Source of the DNA: Pseudomonas sp. W4I3
GTDB taxonomy: Bacteria; Pseudomonadota; Gammaproteobacteria; Pseudomonadales; Pseudomonadaceae
DNA: 64,000 bases
Direction: 5' to 3'
Assembly (NCBI RefSeq): GCF_030816195.1
Contig: NZ_JAUSXS010000001.1
Location: 829,501-893,500 of the forward strand
Below, piece after piece: positions 49,048 to 57,926 of this stretch (position 1 is the first letter of the stretch; every line of letters begins with the position of its first letter). Both the position numbers and the translations under genes were made by a program. Below the pieces are notes generated by a model that searched no databases, was not told where the DNA came from, and saw only the letters and a list, made by a program, of their open reading frames with translations.

Positions 49048-51511
49048 CATTACGACACCTAGCTCTAACCGCCAGGGCGCTAGATTGGGACCAAAATTTG
49101 ATACTCTAAGGCGATATTCTGAAACCCCTATATCTAGTGGAACTATTTCGGATGGTACGGATGGTTTGCATCCTGAGAAAGCAATTGTATTTGAATTGGC
49201 CCAGTCCAAGCAGGAATTTAAGAGGGCCGCTGAGAAAATTGGATTAACTTGGGTTGACGAAGCGGACTTTTCTTATGAGAGTGATGAAGACTTTTATGAT
49301 AAAAATAAACCTAACAAGCCTATGGAAGGGCGGCTATATTTAACCGTTCCAAACCAGCGAGCAATTGAGGAGTTACTGAGGCTTTGGACGCTTTATAGTT
49401 CTGGTAAAGGACTTCCTAGAGGGTATGGAGATTGGGATAAACTATTTTCTCATTTAATAGATATCCGTTCATGGGGAGCCCAAGATAGACTTACACCTGA
49501 GGCGGCGAAGTATATATCTGACTTGGATGGGGAAAGTGATGATGAAGTTAATTTTGAAGTAGAGCTGGTATTCTACGCCTCTGAAGATCGAGCCTTAGCG
49601 GCCGAGCAAGCTCTTCTAAAAAAACTTAAAATTGAGTCTGCCAAGCTACTGGATACGTCTTATATACCTGAAATAAGATACCATGCTCTTCTAATATCTA
49701 TAACTCATGCGAGTGCACGGAAGCTTCTTGGTTTTGAGTCGGGAATTTTAAATTTTGAGGAGGTTGCATATTTACGACCTCAAGCAATGAGTATGTCATC
49801 GTCTGAGCCTGAAGATGCAGAGCAGATTGCTGAAACTTCTGAAGAACTGTCATTGCAATATCCTGTAGCAGCATTGTTTGATGGTGTCGTAGTTCAAAAT
49901 CATGAGCTTTTGAAGGGGCGTCTTGTTATCGATGATGGCGAAGACCTAGAAAGAACATCGCCAGTCCATACCCGGCATCATGGAACCGCTATGGCATCAC
50001 TAATCCTGCATGGTGATATTGCGAAAGAAGAGAGCGCCTTACCTCGAAAGCTATATGTTCAATATTTATTAGCAGCAACACAGGAGTCCTCGGTCGAGAC
50101 CACTCCGACCTCTCGTTTGTTACTTGACGTCATTTACTCTGCGGTAGTGCGTTTAAAACAAGCCCCTAAAGAATTAGGGGGTGAAGTTTTTGTTGTTAAT
50201 ATTTCTTTAGGTGATGTGAATCGACCGTTTACAGGTCAGATGAGTGCTTGGGGTAGACTAATAGATTATCTTTCGTGGAAATATAATTTATTGTTTATTA
50301 TTAGTGCGGGGAATATTGCGGATGGTCTATCTCTCACTACGATCAAACAGCCGGTGCAGCTTACTAGGTTGACGGATGACGAGAGGCACCTGCTTTTCGT
50401 TACAGCGGTTCAAGCTAAAATGGCTCACCGAACCATATTTTCACCAGCGGAAGCAATTAACGCCCTCACTGTGGGTGCTAGTCATTCTGACGGCTGCAAA
50501 GCGATTCCTAGTCCATATCTTATAGAGCCATTTTCGAGTGAGAAGTTCCCAAGTCTGATATCTGGCCTAGGACTAGGCTACAAGCAAGCGGTTAAGCCTG
50601 AGGTGCTTAACTGTGGCGGAAGAGCTTTATACTCCTACGCTGCAAACGCTGATGGACTTCTGCTTGTGCCTGGTAGAGCAGGTCGTTATTTTGGGCAGCA
50701 AGTCGCGGGTGTTTCAACTTCCATTGATGTAGTGCGTACAATTGGGACGAGTAACTCGGCCGCTCTGGCAACTAGAGCCGCCGTAATTATTCATGATGAA
50801 TTAAAGAGCCAATTCTCCGCTAAAGAGTTTGCGCATCTTGGAGACTTTTTACCTTCAATTGTAAAAGGTCTAATTGTCCATTCCGCTAGTTGGGGGAGTG
50901 CCGGCGTATTCCTTGAAGGGGCCTTAGAACCGAGAAGTGGTAGGTTATGGAAGAATCGTCGTTCTAACATCACTCGTTTCCTAGGCTATGGCAAGATTGA
51001 TCTCTCTCGAGTACTCGAATGTACTGAGCATCGAGTTACTATGCTTGGTGTAGGCACTTTACAAAGTGACGATGCAGAGTTGTTCAGTTTTCCCGTGCCG
51101 AAGTCATTGTCTGGCAGAAAGGATGAAAGAAAGCTGGTTGTGACTCTAGCGTGGCTGAGTCCTACTAAGCCCGCAGAGCAGTTTTATAAAGATGCTCTGT
51201 TAGATTTTGTTACTGAGGATACCAATGGCTCGCCAATTGGCGTTTATCGGGTGCCTGCGAATCAGCCTCCATCAGATACTTCTCGCCGCGGAACAGTTAT
51301 TCATGAAATTTATCAAGGAGAAGATGCCGTTCCGATTGGTGATGATGATGTTTTACGTATTAGGGTTGAGTGTCGAACACAGAGCGCTGGAACATTGCCT
51401 TCCATACCTTACGCCTTGACTGTTACTTTTGAGGTGGATAGCACGATAAACGCAAATGTATATTCGGAGATTAGAGATAAAATCAAGTTATCTTCGCGCG
51501 TGAAAATCTAA
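48971..51511 (+). CDS. ietS: Subtilisin-like serine protease (S8), IetS-like
   Basis: An 846-residue cytoplasmic subtilase. The N-terminal ~290 residues are non-catalytic and begin LPLLILNPPKQDARL, a start style common in these proteins. Catalytic residues: Asp in AALFDGVV (about 300), His in RHHGTAMAS (about 338), oxyanion Asn in IISAGN, Ser in GTSNSAALATR (about 594). A C-terminal beta-rich domain of about 180 residues follows. The start lies within the ietA 3' end, so translation is coupled. The sequence is AT-rich with rare codons for this host, a sign of transfer. The terminator at 51640-51662 ends the operon. Confidence 0.87.
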   Translation: MEKLPLLILNPPKQDARLKGSPKFFSITTPSSNRQGARLGPKFDTLRRYSETPISSGTISDGTDGLHPEKAIVFELAQSKQEFKRAAEKIGLTWVDEADFSYESDEDFYDKNKPNKPMEGRLYLTVPNQRAIEELLRLWTLYSSGKGLPRGYGDWDKLFSHLIDIRSWGAQDRLTPEAAKYISDLDGESDDEVNFEVELVFYASEDRALAAEQALLKKLKIESAKLLDTSYIPEIRYHALLISITHASARKLLGFESGILNFEEVAYLRPQAMSMSSSEPEDAEQIAETSEELSLQYPVAALFDGVVVQNHELLKGRLVIDDGEDLERTSPVHTRHHGTAMASLILHGDIAKEESALPRKLYVQYLLAATQESSVETTPTSRLLLDVIYSAVVRLKQAPKELGGEVFVVNISLGDVNRPFTGQMSAWGRLIDYLSWKYNLLFIISAGNIADGLSLTTIKQPVQLTRLTDDERHLLFVTAVQAKMAHRTIFSPAEAINALTVGASHSDGCKAIPSPYLIEPFSSEKFPSLISGLGLGYKQAVKPEVLNCGGRALYSYAANADGLLLVPGRAGRYFGQQVAGVSTSIDVVRTIGTSNSAALATRAAVIIHDELKSQFSAKEFAHLGDFLPSIVKGLIVHSASWGSAGVFLEGALEPRSGRLWKNRRSNITRFLGYGKIDLSRVLECTEHRVTMLGVGTLQSDDAELFSFPVPKSLSGRKDERKLVVTLAWLSPTKPAEQFYKDALLDFVTEDTNGSPIGVYRVPANQPPSDTSRRGTVIHEIYQGEDAVPIGDDDVLRIRVECRTQSAGTLPSIPYALTVTFEVDSTINANVYSEIRDKIKLSSRVKI

Positions 51512-51639
51512 ACTTTTAGTTGTGTTGTTGTCGCGGGGCGTATTGCGCACGTTAGATTAGAGTAATAATTTCGTGTGGGCGATAATCAACTAATTGGCCG
51601 TACTTTTGCTCTGTTTTATGATGTCAAAGGTATAGGGGG

Positions 51640-51662
51640 AAAGGGCCGCAAGGCCCTTTTCT
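51640..51662 (+). terminator. Terminator after the protease operon
   Basis: Hairpin AAGGGCC GCAA GGCCCTT followed by TTCTTT. Confidence 0.8.
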
Positions 51663-51771
51663 TTGCTGTGGTTTTAATTGTTGCATATCTGAATATGACT
51701 ATTTAATAGTGTTGCGGCTTACAGGGTCATAGTTGCAGTCGCACTTTAACGTGCTTTCGCTGTAGCTTATT

Positions 51772-51918
51772 TTATTTTAATAAATTTTTGGTGAGCTCTT
51801 GGGGCGTTCTGATCTTTCCAGCCTTTATGTCGACAACTTTAATTAAGGCAGTCAAGTTTTCTTTACGTGATTTCAGGGTATCGCTCCAACTCGCACTGTT
51901 TCGGATTTTAGCGGTCAT
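51772..51918 (-). CDS. Small basic protein, 48 residues
   Basis: MTAKIRNSASWSDTLKSRKE, then NLTALIKVVDIKAGKIRTPQ, ending LTKNLLK. AGGA lies about 9 bases before the ATG and the composition is protein-like (amphipathic helices, 10 Lys/Arg). It lies downstream of the coiled-coil remnant on the same strand. Unknown function; possibly a regulator of the mobile element. Confidence 0.45.
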   Translation of the reverse strand: MTAKIRNSASWSDTLKSRKENLTALIKVVDIKAGKIRTPQELTKNLLK

Positions 51919-51983
51919 AATCTATATCCTGACGTGGTTTTAAACAGCCCACATACGTAGGCTGTCTCATGTCTCTTGGCGCT

Positions 51984-52962
51984 TTACAACGAAAGAACGT
52001 CTTGCAAGGTGTGCTTATGAGAGAGCTCCGACAATTCACGGCTGCCCCATGCGTCGAAGCCTTCACCTTCTTTTGGAAGCACCAATCTCCTCAGGCTGAT
52101 TTGATCGCCACCCAGCATCTTTTCAACAGCCCACAGCTTGCCTCCTGCATCCATTAGCGCTTCCGCTTTTTCGTTCCACTGTTCTTCCAACACCGTCTGT
52201 GCCAGGAGCATGGCTGTCCGTTCGATGGCATTGTGTTCTTTTTGAGCCTCAACCATGTGCAGGTCGACGATGACCATTTCCTGTTCCAGCGCTACAACGA
52301 TCAAGCGCTTGCGACGATTGTGCTCGGTTGCAGTCGTGAGGTTTTTCGCAGTCTTTTGCGCTTCAGCATTGGGGTTCTTTTCGCCCTCGGTGTCGCCCCA
52401 CGCCACAGCTTGAGCATAGGCGGTAGCTGCATCTGTTTCGGCCTGTCGGGCTTTTGCCATGTCCTCAGCCGCTTGCTTCTGGATCTGCTCCAAACGGGTA
52501 CTGAGGCTGCTCCGCTTTTCGTTGAGCTCCTGCTTGTCGGCTTTCCAGTTCGCCATCGATTCGGTGTAGCCCGCCATCAATGTCTCGTGATTAAGGAGCT
52601 CATGTCGGCTAATCTGATTAGTAACAACGGCGGCCTGATGCTTTCGAGAGTTGTAAGGGATTTTCAGGGTGTTGTACTGTTTGCGAGTTTCGTAAAGTCG
52701 ATCAGCATCCAGCGTCTCCTCATTCTCTAGGGGTGCCTCCAGCGGAGCGATCTCGATATACATCTGTTCGACTTCACTCAGGTATTTTCCCTCTCGACTT
52801 TCAGTTTTTCGATCTCGCCCAGCAGCAGCTGTTTCTTGACGCAACACCCGGTCGCTTCACTGTTATCCGAAAAATCCTGTGCGAGCTCTGTAGCTTTACG
52901 GCTTTCCAGCTCAGCTCGGTTAATAGTTCACGTTGTTCTGTGGATGCTTGAAATTCGTTCAT
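51984..52962 (-). pseudogene. Coiled-coil protein of a mobile element, frameshifted
   Basis: A continuous product would start MNEFQASTEQRELLTEL (52962), continue LESRKATELAQDF...EKLKVERENT in a second frame, then LSEVEQMYIEIAPLEAPL to the end in a third. Both changes are one-base losses, the second by missing one C (ACCTG for ACCCTG at about 52785). The last 275 residues are open and heavily helical (KARQAETDAATAYAQAVAWG). No recognised domain; such proteins accompany replication genes on integrative elements. The longest current frame starts at 52847. Confidence 0.6.
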
Positions 52963-52980
52963 GTGTCATGTTCATTAAAA

Positions 52981-53014
52981 TTTGGGTTTGGGTTTGGGTT
53001 TGGGTTTGGGTTTG
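52981..53014. repeat. Hexanucleotide repeat (TTTGGG)5
   Basis: Five perfect TTTGGG units plus TTTG lie just upstream of the coiled-coil gene start and downstream of the DUF927 remnant. Five G3 tracts with 3-base loops satisfy the G-quadruplex pattern on the plus strand. The length could vary by slippage. Confidence 0.95.
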
Positions 53015-53072
53015 CTGAGCGCCTGGCGAGGCCGGGATTGAGCCAGCGCTACCTCGATCGTCAGAGAGGCTT

Positions 53073-54139
53073 TCAGGCAGCCCGGTCGCTGCTCTCATCC
53101 GTACCTGGAATCGTCTTCAAGATGTAGCAGCGCTGCTGTCCCAGACCGGGTAACCGAACCAGGCTCGATGCCTTGCCGTCGCTGGCCGGTTGCAACACGC
53201 CTCGTTGCAGCAGCTCCTTGTTCACCGCGCTGATGTTCGTGCCCTTGAAGATCTCGGCCCTCCTCGCTTTAGGCAGTACGTAGTAGGTATTGGTGGTGTG
53301 TAGGGCATCACCCATGCCGTGTTCCAGGGTCTTGCGAAAACCCGGCCGGTCAATCGTGCGTGGGCCGTGCTCATCGATCTTGGCGGCTGCAGATTCCCAG
53401 CGGGTAAAGCGGCTTTCTCCAAAGCGCTCAATGACCTGCCTCAGTCGCGCCAAAATCGCATCGTCCTCGAAGTTACTGGCGCCGCCACGCTCGGCTAGCG
53501 ACGCATGCAGACACACCCGTGCGGCGGTCTCGGCTGTGCCGTCCGGATTCGCTACTCGGGCCTTGAGCGCATCGGAGGGGGCGGCAGCGTCCTCAAAACC
53601 ATTCAGCACATCGAACATGCCGAGGCCTTTGCTGGCACGGCGAGCATGCGTACCTCCATACCGGCTTTGAGCTCCTTGTTTGCATCTGCCATGTGCTGCG
53701 CCAACGTCTTCTCGCCGGTCGAGAGAAACAGCAAGCGCCACTCCTGCACCTGTCGGCCCGCTCGTCCTCGATCATTCGCCCGGGCCTAGCCGGTGCCGTT
53801 GCCGAGCATGTAGACCGTCTCGCCGATAATGCGCGGATCGCACATGCCTATTTCAGCCAGCACGAGGAGGCCGTCTGAGTGTGCAGCGGCGATGGACTCC
53901 AGAGCGTTATCTGTCGAGCGCCACGAACGCACCAGGCGCGGCCCGCCATAGACCGAGGCGGCGACCTGCAAGTGGGTGGTCTTGCCACCGGAGCTGTAGT
54001 CGTAAAGGTGGACGCCGCCCGACTCATGCCCGACTGGGTTCAGCTGGGGCCTTGCAAACGTCACAGAGATGACAATCGCTGAGGGGTGGTTGCCAACGCG
54101 TAGCGCGCCGGGTTCATGGCGGCCCTGGCGGGAAGTCAT
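53073..54139 (-). pseudogene. DUF927-domain protein of an integrative element, degenerate
   Basis: Pieces in several frames align end to end as a DUF927 (phage/plasmid helicase-primase-like) C-terminal region. They run from HESGGVHLYDYSSGGKTT (Walker A-like) and DGLLVLAEIGMCDPRIIGE (Walker B, with Ala where Asp is expected), through QEWRLLFLSTGEKTLAQHMA in a second frame, to GKGLGMFDVLNGFED, GGASNFEDDAILARLRQVIE and LPGLGQQRCYILK. At least two frameshifts, internal loss and altered ATPase residues make it non-functional. It lies next to the 3' end of tRNA-Arg, as expected of an element integrated there. Confidence 0.8.
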
Positions 54140-54169
54140 AGGGATAGACAGCGACGGAAAGCCAGAAAC

Positions 54170-54195
54170 AAAAAAGCCCGCACAAGGCGGGCTTC
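54170..54195 (-). terminator. Terminator of tRNA-Arg
   Basis: Read on the minus strand: AGCCCGC CTTGT GCGGGCT followed by a T run (AAAAAA on the plus strand at 54169-54174). It lies 47 bases past the tRNA 3' end. Confidence 0.85.
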
Positions 54196-54241
54196 TTTGA
54201 GGTGTTTCGTAAACTGTCTAAAACAGTCCGAAACCAGTATC

Positions 54242-54318
54242 TGGTGCACCCGGCGGGATTCGAACCCACGACCCCTGCCTTCGGAGGGCAGTACTCTATC
54301 CAGCTGAGCTACGGATGC
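54242..54318 (-). tRNA. tRNA-Arg, anticodon CCG
   Basis: A 77-base cloverleaf read by hand: acceptor GCATCCG / CGGGTGC, D-arm GCTC...GAGT, anticodon stem CTGCC / GGCAG with loop CTCCGAA (anticodon CCG), T-arm GTGGG TTCGAAT CCCGC, encoded CCA end. It decodes CGG. It forms the right boundary of the accessory region. Confidence 0.95.
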
Positions 54319-54535
54319 TTGTGCGGGCGACATCATACCCATGTCGACCAGATGCGTCCATTCCGGCGTTTTGGCTGTCGCTGTCGGATCTTTCCGGTCA
54401 AAAAATGGCTAACTGCCAGCATTATTCACAACTCCCCGCGCTGTACGTCCCTTTGTTTGCTTTGCTCTTGTGGCTTTGAACCGCTTCCACGCCGCCATTC
54501 CCCCAGGTGAACGCATGCATTCCAAAGGAACCGTG

Positions 54536-55231
54536 ATGCTCGATCTCCCGTTGAGACAGACCTTGCTTGCCCGCTCCGATTTGTTTCGAGGTATGCCGGA
54601 GCAGCTTTTGCGCTATGTCGCCACCCACATGGTGGAGCGCGTATTGGATGATCGCGAGTTGTTGTATTTCAAGGACGACACGCTGGAGTTCATTGCGTTG
54701 GTGGTGGAAGGCCGGATTTATTCGGTGGTGCATGGGCCGGACGGTCGAGAGCAGATCATCGGCAGTACGGGGGCGGGGCAGGTGGTGGGGGAGACGGCGT
54801 TGATCAAGGACCATGGTCGCGAGTCGTCGACCTTTGCCAGTGGCCCGACGCGTTTGTTGCAGTTGGGCAGCCGCCATTTTGCCGTGCTGTTCGAGGAGCC
54901 GGTGTTCCTGCGGCGTTTGCTGATGCTGATGATGGTGCGTTTGCTCCACGCCATCGAGTTGCTTGAGCTGGTGTGCCTGCATCGATTGGAGTCGCGTTTG
55001 GCGCGGTTTCTGTTGGCGAATATGAGCGATATCGACCTGGCGCTGGCCATGCCCAGTGTGTCGTTGCCCGCGAGCCAGGGGGTGTTGGCGTCGATGCTCA
55101 ACACCAGCCGGCCCAAGCTCAATGTGCAGTTGCAACTGTGGCGCCGCACTGGCGTGATCAGCGGCAATCTGGAGCGCATGGTGATCAACGATCTGGAGCA
55201 TTTGCGGCGCAAGGCGTTTGCTGTGAATTAA
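54536..55231 (+). CDS. Crp/Fnr-family transcriptional regulator
   Basis: 231 residues: an N-terminal cyclic-nucleotide-binding-like beta-barrel (LYFKDDTLEFIALVVEGRIY, GQVVGETALIKDHGRESS), the long dimer helix, and a C-terminal winged helix (LPASQGVLASMLNTSRPKLN). No FNR-type cysteine cluster is visible, and the cAMP-binding Arg/Glu pattern is only partial. ATG 54536 is chosen for AAGGAA 5 bases ahead; ATG 54515 is alternative. It stands at the head of the R-body locus; pseudomonad reb loci commonly carry such a regulator, so it probably controls reb expression. Confidence 0.85.
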   Translation: MLDLPLRQTLLARSDLFRGMPEQLLRYVATHMVERVLDDRELLYFKDDTLEFIALVVEGRIYSVVHGPDGREQIIGSTGAGQVVGETALIKDHGRESSTFASGPTRLLQLGSRHFAVLFEEPVFLRRLLMLMMVRLLHAIELLELVCLHRLESRLARFLLANMSDIDLALAMPSVSLPASQGVLASMLNTSRPKLNVQLQLWRRTGVISGNLERMVINDLEHLRRKAFAVN

Positions 55232-55318
55232 TCGTTGCGGTGTTCCCCAGGTAACAGCGTACCCCTGTCGAGCCCTCCCACACTGGCCCTTCATCAAGGA
55301 TGCACAGGAGTGCTGGCG

Positions 55319-55861
55319 ATGGGGATGACAATTGGGTTCAAGGGCTGTAGCGGCGCCGATGATCACTTGTTCGAAGCGAGTTGGCGCGCCGTGCATGGCG
55401 AGCTCAGGCGCCGCGCCTTGCGGCGGGCCAAGGGCAATCAGGACCAGGGCCAGGAGTGGCTGTCGGCCACGGCGATCAAGGCTCTGTTGTTTTTTCGGCG
55501 CTCGCCGGAGCGTATTCGCGACCCCCAGGGGTTTCTGTTTCTGGTGCTCGATCATGTGTTTCTCGACAGCCTACGGCGTAGCAAGCGCGAGGGTCGGCTG
55601 TTCGATGATTCGGTGGATCTTGAGCACGATCACCTGGCCGCGCTTGCCGCGCCCTGCGCTTCGGTGCTGGAGCGGGTGGAATGCTATGAGCGTCTGGAAC
55701 AGGTCAAGGCGCAGGTGGCGCGGTTGCCGATGTTGCAGCAGCGCTTGTTCGAAATGCGCTTTGTCGACGACCTGCCGTATCCGCAGATTGCCGCCGAGTT
55801 GCAGGTGAAGCTGCCGCTGGTGCGCAAGCGCGTGCAGCTGCTGCGCAGTGCCTTGCGCTGA
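55319..55861 (+). CDS. ECF/FecI-like sigma factor of the R-body locus
   Basis: 180 residues. Region 2-like part: LFEASWRAVHGELRRRALRR, PQGFLFLVLDHVFLDSLRRS. Region 4-like part: VARLPMLQQRLFEMRFVDDL, then an HTH PYPQIAAELQVKLPLVRKRV. ATG 55319 has GGAG 8 bases ahead; the frame is open to 55235. It lies between the Crp-like gene and the first rebB. A FecI-type sigma factor controls R-body genes in P. aeruginosa, which supports the same job here. Confidence 0.82.
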   Translation: MGMTIGFKGCSGADDHLFEASWRAVHGELRRRALRRAKGNQDQGQEWLSATAIKALLFFRRSPERIRDPQGFLFLVLDHVFLDSLRRSKREGRLFDDSVDLEHDHLAALAAPCASVLERVECYERLEQVKAQVARLPMLQQRLFEMRFVDDLPYPQIAAELQVKLPLVRKRVQLLRSALR

Positions 55862-55964
55862 GTGTGATTCACAGACCCTGGCGCGGAGCGTTCTAGTTGT
55901 ATGAGCGCGTCCCGCCGCCACTATTCACGCCCAACCCTGGGTGAATGCCATCAAGGAGAGATGT

Positions 55965-56192
55965 ATGACAGAGGTCAACAGTCAGATCACCGACGCGGTC
56001 ACCCAAACCAACGTGAAGGTGGTGGCGGAAGCGCCGGCCCAGGCCATTGCGTCGCTGTACCAGGTGGCCAGCAGCGCGGCGGGCCTGTCGTTGCAGAACG
56101 CGGTCAACAGCCAGCAGGCGATGAACCAGATTTCCAATGCGGTGATCTCCAAGGCCGTGGCGCTGATCATGCAGATTGGCGAGAAGGGCTGA
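55965..56192 (+). CDS. RebB-family R-body protein 1
   Basis: 75 residues. ITDAVTQTNVKVVAEAPAQA, the RebB signature, is near the start, followed by helical Ala/Gln-rich sequence. It is shorter than the other two copies and lacks their Thr/Ala-rich tail. AAGGAG lies 7 bases before the ATG. R-bodies are coiled protein ribbons built from small Reb proteins that extend on a pH shift and can rupture membranes. Confidence 0.88.
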   Translation: MTEVNSQITDAVTQTNVKVVAEAPAQAIASLYQVASSAAGLSLQNAVNSQQAMNQISNAVISKAVALIMQIGEKG

Positions 56193-56210
56193 GGCCTGGG
56201 GAGAGCGATC

Positions 56211-56783
56211 ATGTCGTGGTTCAGCAAAAAGAAGCCTGCCGCCCCTCAAGCAACGCCCGCCGCCGACCCGCCTGCACCGGCGCCTACTGCCCCGGCCTCG
56301 CGCTCGGTCATGGCGCGCATGAACGAGCATTTGCTCAATCAGGTGAGCGCGCCGTCATCCGACAGCACGGCGGCCCTCAACAGCCAGATCGTGCAGGCGG
56401 TGCAGTTCACCAACTCGCAGAACTTCGCCTATGCCCCGGCGCAGATCGCGGTGCCGGCCGACATGATGATCAGCCAGGCGGCCGGGTTGGTGGCGCAGGC
56501 GGCAGCGGGGTACTTCGACGGAGTCAGCAAGATTGCGCTGGCGGCCCAGGCCGTGCTGCTCCAGCAAATGACCGAGAACATCGTCAAAAACAACCTGCCG
56601 GGCGCCGCCGAAGACGCCTTGGGCGCCCTGGCCACCGACCTGCTGGTGGGCGCCGCTGCCGCTGTGGCCGCCGCTGCCGGGGCGATGGAAGCCGAGGCGG
56701 CCAGCGTGGCCATCGACAAGATCGACCAGAGCATCGCCAAGTACGCGAGCACCCTGGCCAACCGGGCCGCGCCAGCGGCCTGA
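56211..56783 (+). CDS. Divergent RebB-like protein with Pro-rich N-terminus
   Basis: 190 residues. After a Lys/Pro/Ala-rich leader (about 1-35) comes LNSQIVQAVQFTNSQNFAYA, a relaxed version of the RebB motif (ITDAVTQTNVKV), then long Ala-rich helices (VAQAAAGYFDGVSKIALAAQ; AAAAVAAAAGAMEAEAASVA). GGGAGA lies 6 bases before the ATG. It lies 18 bases behind rebB1. Probably a minor ribbon or assembly component; this is inferred. Confidence 0.72.
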   Translation: MSWFSKKKPAAPQATPAADPPAPAPTAPASRSVMARMNEHLLNQVSAPSSDSTAALNSQIVQAVQFTNSQNFAYAPAQIAVPADMMISQAAGLVAQAAAGYFDGVSKIALAAQAVLLQQMTENIVKNNLPGAAEDALGALATDLLVGAAAAVAAAAGAMEAEAASVAIDKIDQSIAKYASTLANRAAPAA

Positions 56784-56865
56784 ACCGAGCACAGCGTTCC
56801 AGCGTTCTGCTGGAACGGTGCAACAGCAACTTGAAAGCAACTTTTCTTGAATGAGGAGCGACATC

Positions 56866-57492
56866 ATGCAGCCTGGAGATATTATTTTTTCGGTAAAACA
56901 AGATGACGACAGCGCAACGCGGGCGTTCATCAAAGCCGGCCAACTGGTCAAGGCCAAGGTGTTCTCGCAGGACACGACCTACCTGAACGTGGTGCATCCG
57001 GCCATTGCGGTAAGCGACACGCTGGTGATCGAAAGTGTCGGCAGTGGCCTGGCCCTGACCGACCTGACCCTGGAAAAACCGCCACGCTCGGCGATGGTGT
57101 TTTCCTGTGCCGACATCGAGCTGGGCGAGGCGGCGACAGTGGCTGCCAAGCAGTTCTACTTCGACAAGATCGGCGGTGACATCCGTGGCCGCTACAGCGT
57201 GTGGAGCGCGATGATCTCGGCCTTCCGGCGCTGGACCTCCGACACCAGCCTGGTGACGCGGATCAATGAGTCCATCGACATCGGCAGCGGTTCCTTCTGT
57301 TCGCAGTTCGCGGCCAACTGCTATGAAGTGGGGAACCTCTACAACCAGGCCAACCTGCTGCCGCCACCGCCTGCCATTTTCCCTCATCAGCCCAGCGCCA
57401 TCACGCCTGCGGAGTTGGCGACCTTCTGTGATTCCTCGCCTTGTTTCTATTTCTCGGGCTTCTGGCAGGACAACGTTGAGGTGCGGCTTTAG
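56866..57492 (+). CDS. Permuted papain-like (NlpC/P60-type, YiiX-like) protein
   Basis: 208 residues. It begins MQPGDIIFSVKQ, a typical start for permuted NlpC/P60 enzymes. The candidate catalytic His is in NVVHPAIAV (about 43) and the Cys in GSGSFCSQFAANCYEVG (about 147); the His-before-Cys order is the permuted type. No signal peptide. GAGGAG lies 7 bases ahead. The substrate is unknown (peptide, amide or acyl ester). Its place inside the reb cluster suggests processing or release of R-bodies, unproven. Confidence 0.75.
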   Translation: MQPGDIIFSVKQDDDSATRAFIKAGQLVKAKVFSQDTTYLNVVHPAIAVSDTLVIESVGSGLALTDLTLEKPPRSAMVFSCADIELGEAATVAAKQFYFDKIGGDIRGRYSVWSAMISAFRRWTSDTSLVTRINESIDIGSGSFCSQFAANCYEVGNLYNQANLLPPPPAIFPHQPSAITPAELATFCDSSPCFYFSGFWQDNVEVRL

Positions 57493-57532
57493 CGGCGCTG
57501 TTGCCGTTAAGCCATCGCCGCAGGAGATTGAA

Positions 57533-57844
57533 ATGCAGCCACCGGTGCTGTCCGCCGTTGATCGCCAGCGACTGGAGTCGATGCTGCGCAACCCGCAGAT
57601 CTTCGCCGGAACGCCCCAAGCCATCGTCGACGAAACCCTCAAGCGCGCCAGCCAGGTGCTTGAGCAATCGAAGGCCAACGAGCACGCGCTCAAGACCGCC
57701 GCCGAGCAGCGTGACGCGGCGCTACGCCAAGTGTTGGACGGCGCGGCTCCGGACCGGGACGCTCAACGCAAGGAAGTGCAGGCATTGGTCCAGGGCTTGA
57801 TCACGCAGATCGAAGCCGCGTTGAAACCCGCTGCAAAACCCTGA
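57533..57844 (+). CDS. Small helical protein of the R-body locus
   Basis: 103 residues, predicted all-helical with a coiled-coil centre (ETLKRASQVLEQSKANEHAL, EVQALVQGLITQIEAALK). CAGGAG lies about 6 bases before the ATG. No recognised family. It lies between the papain-like gene and the rebB pair, so it is probably part of the same unit. Confidence 0.7.
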   Translation: MQPPVLSAVDRQRLESMLRNPQIFAGTPQAIVDETLKRASQVLEQSKANEHALKTAAEQRDAALRQVLDGAAPDRDAQRKEVQALVQGLITQIEAALKPAAKP

Positions 57845-57926
57845 GCACCAGCGCTTCACAGCCACTGTTTTGTAACGTTCATTCATGAACACGGAATGCA
57901 CCGTGTACTAAATAAGGAAATTGATC

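Noticed and set aside
53290..54082. Several plus-strand frames over the DUF927 remnant
   Set aside because: The minus strand carries recognisable DUF927 text in pieces; the plus frames are its shadows.
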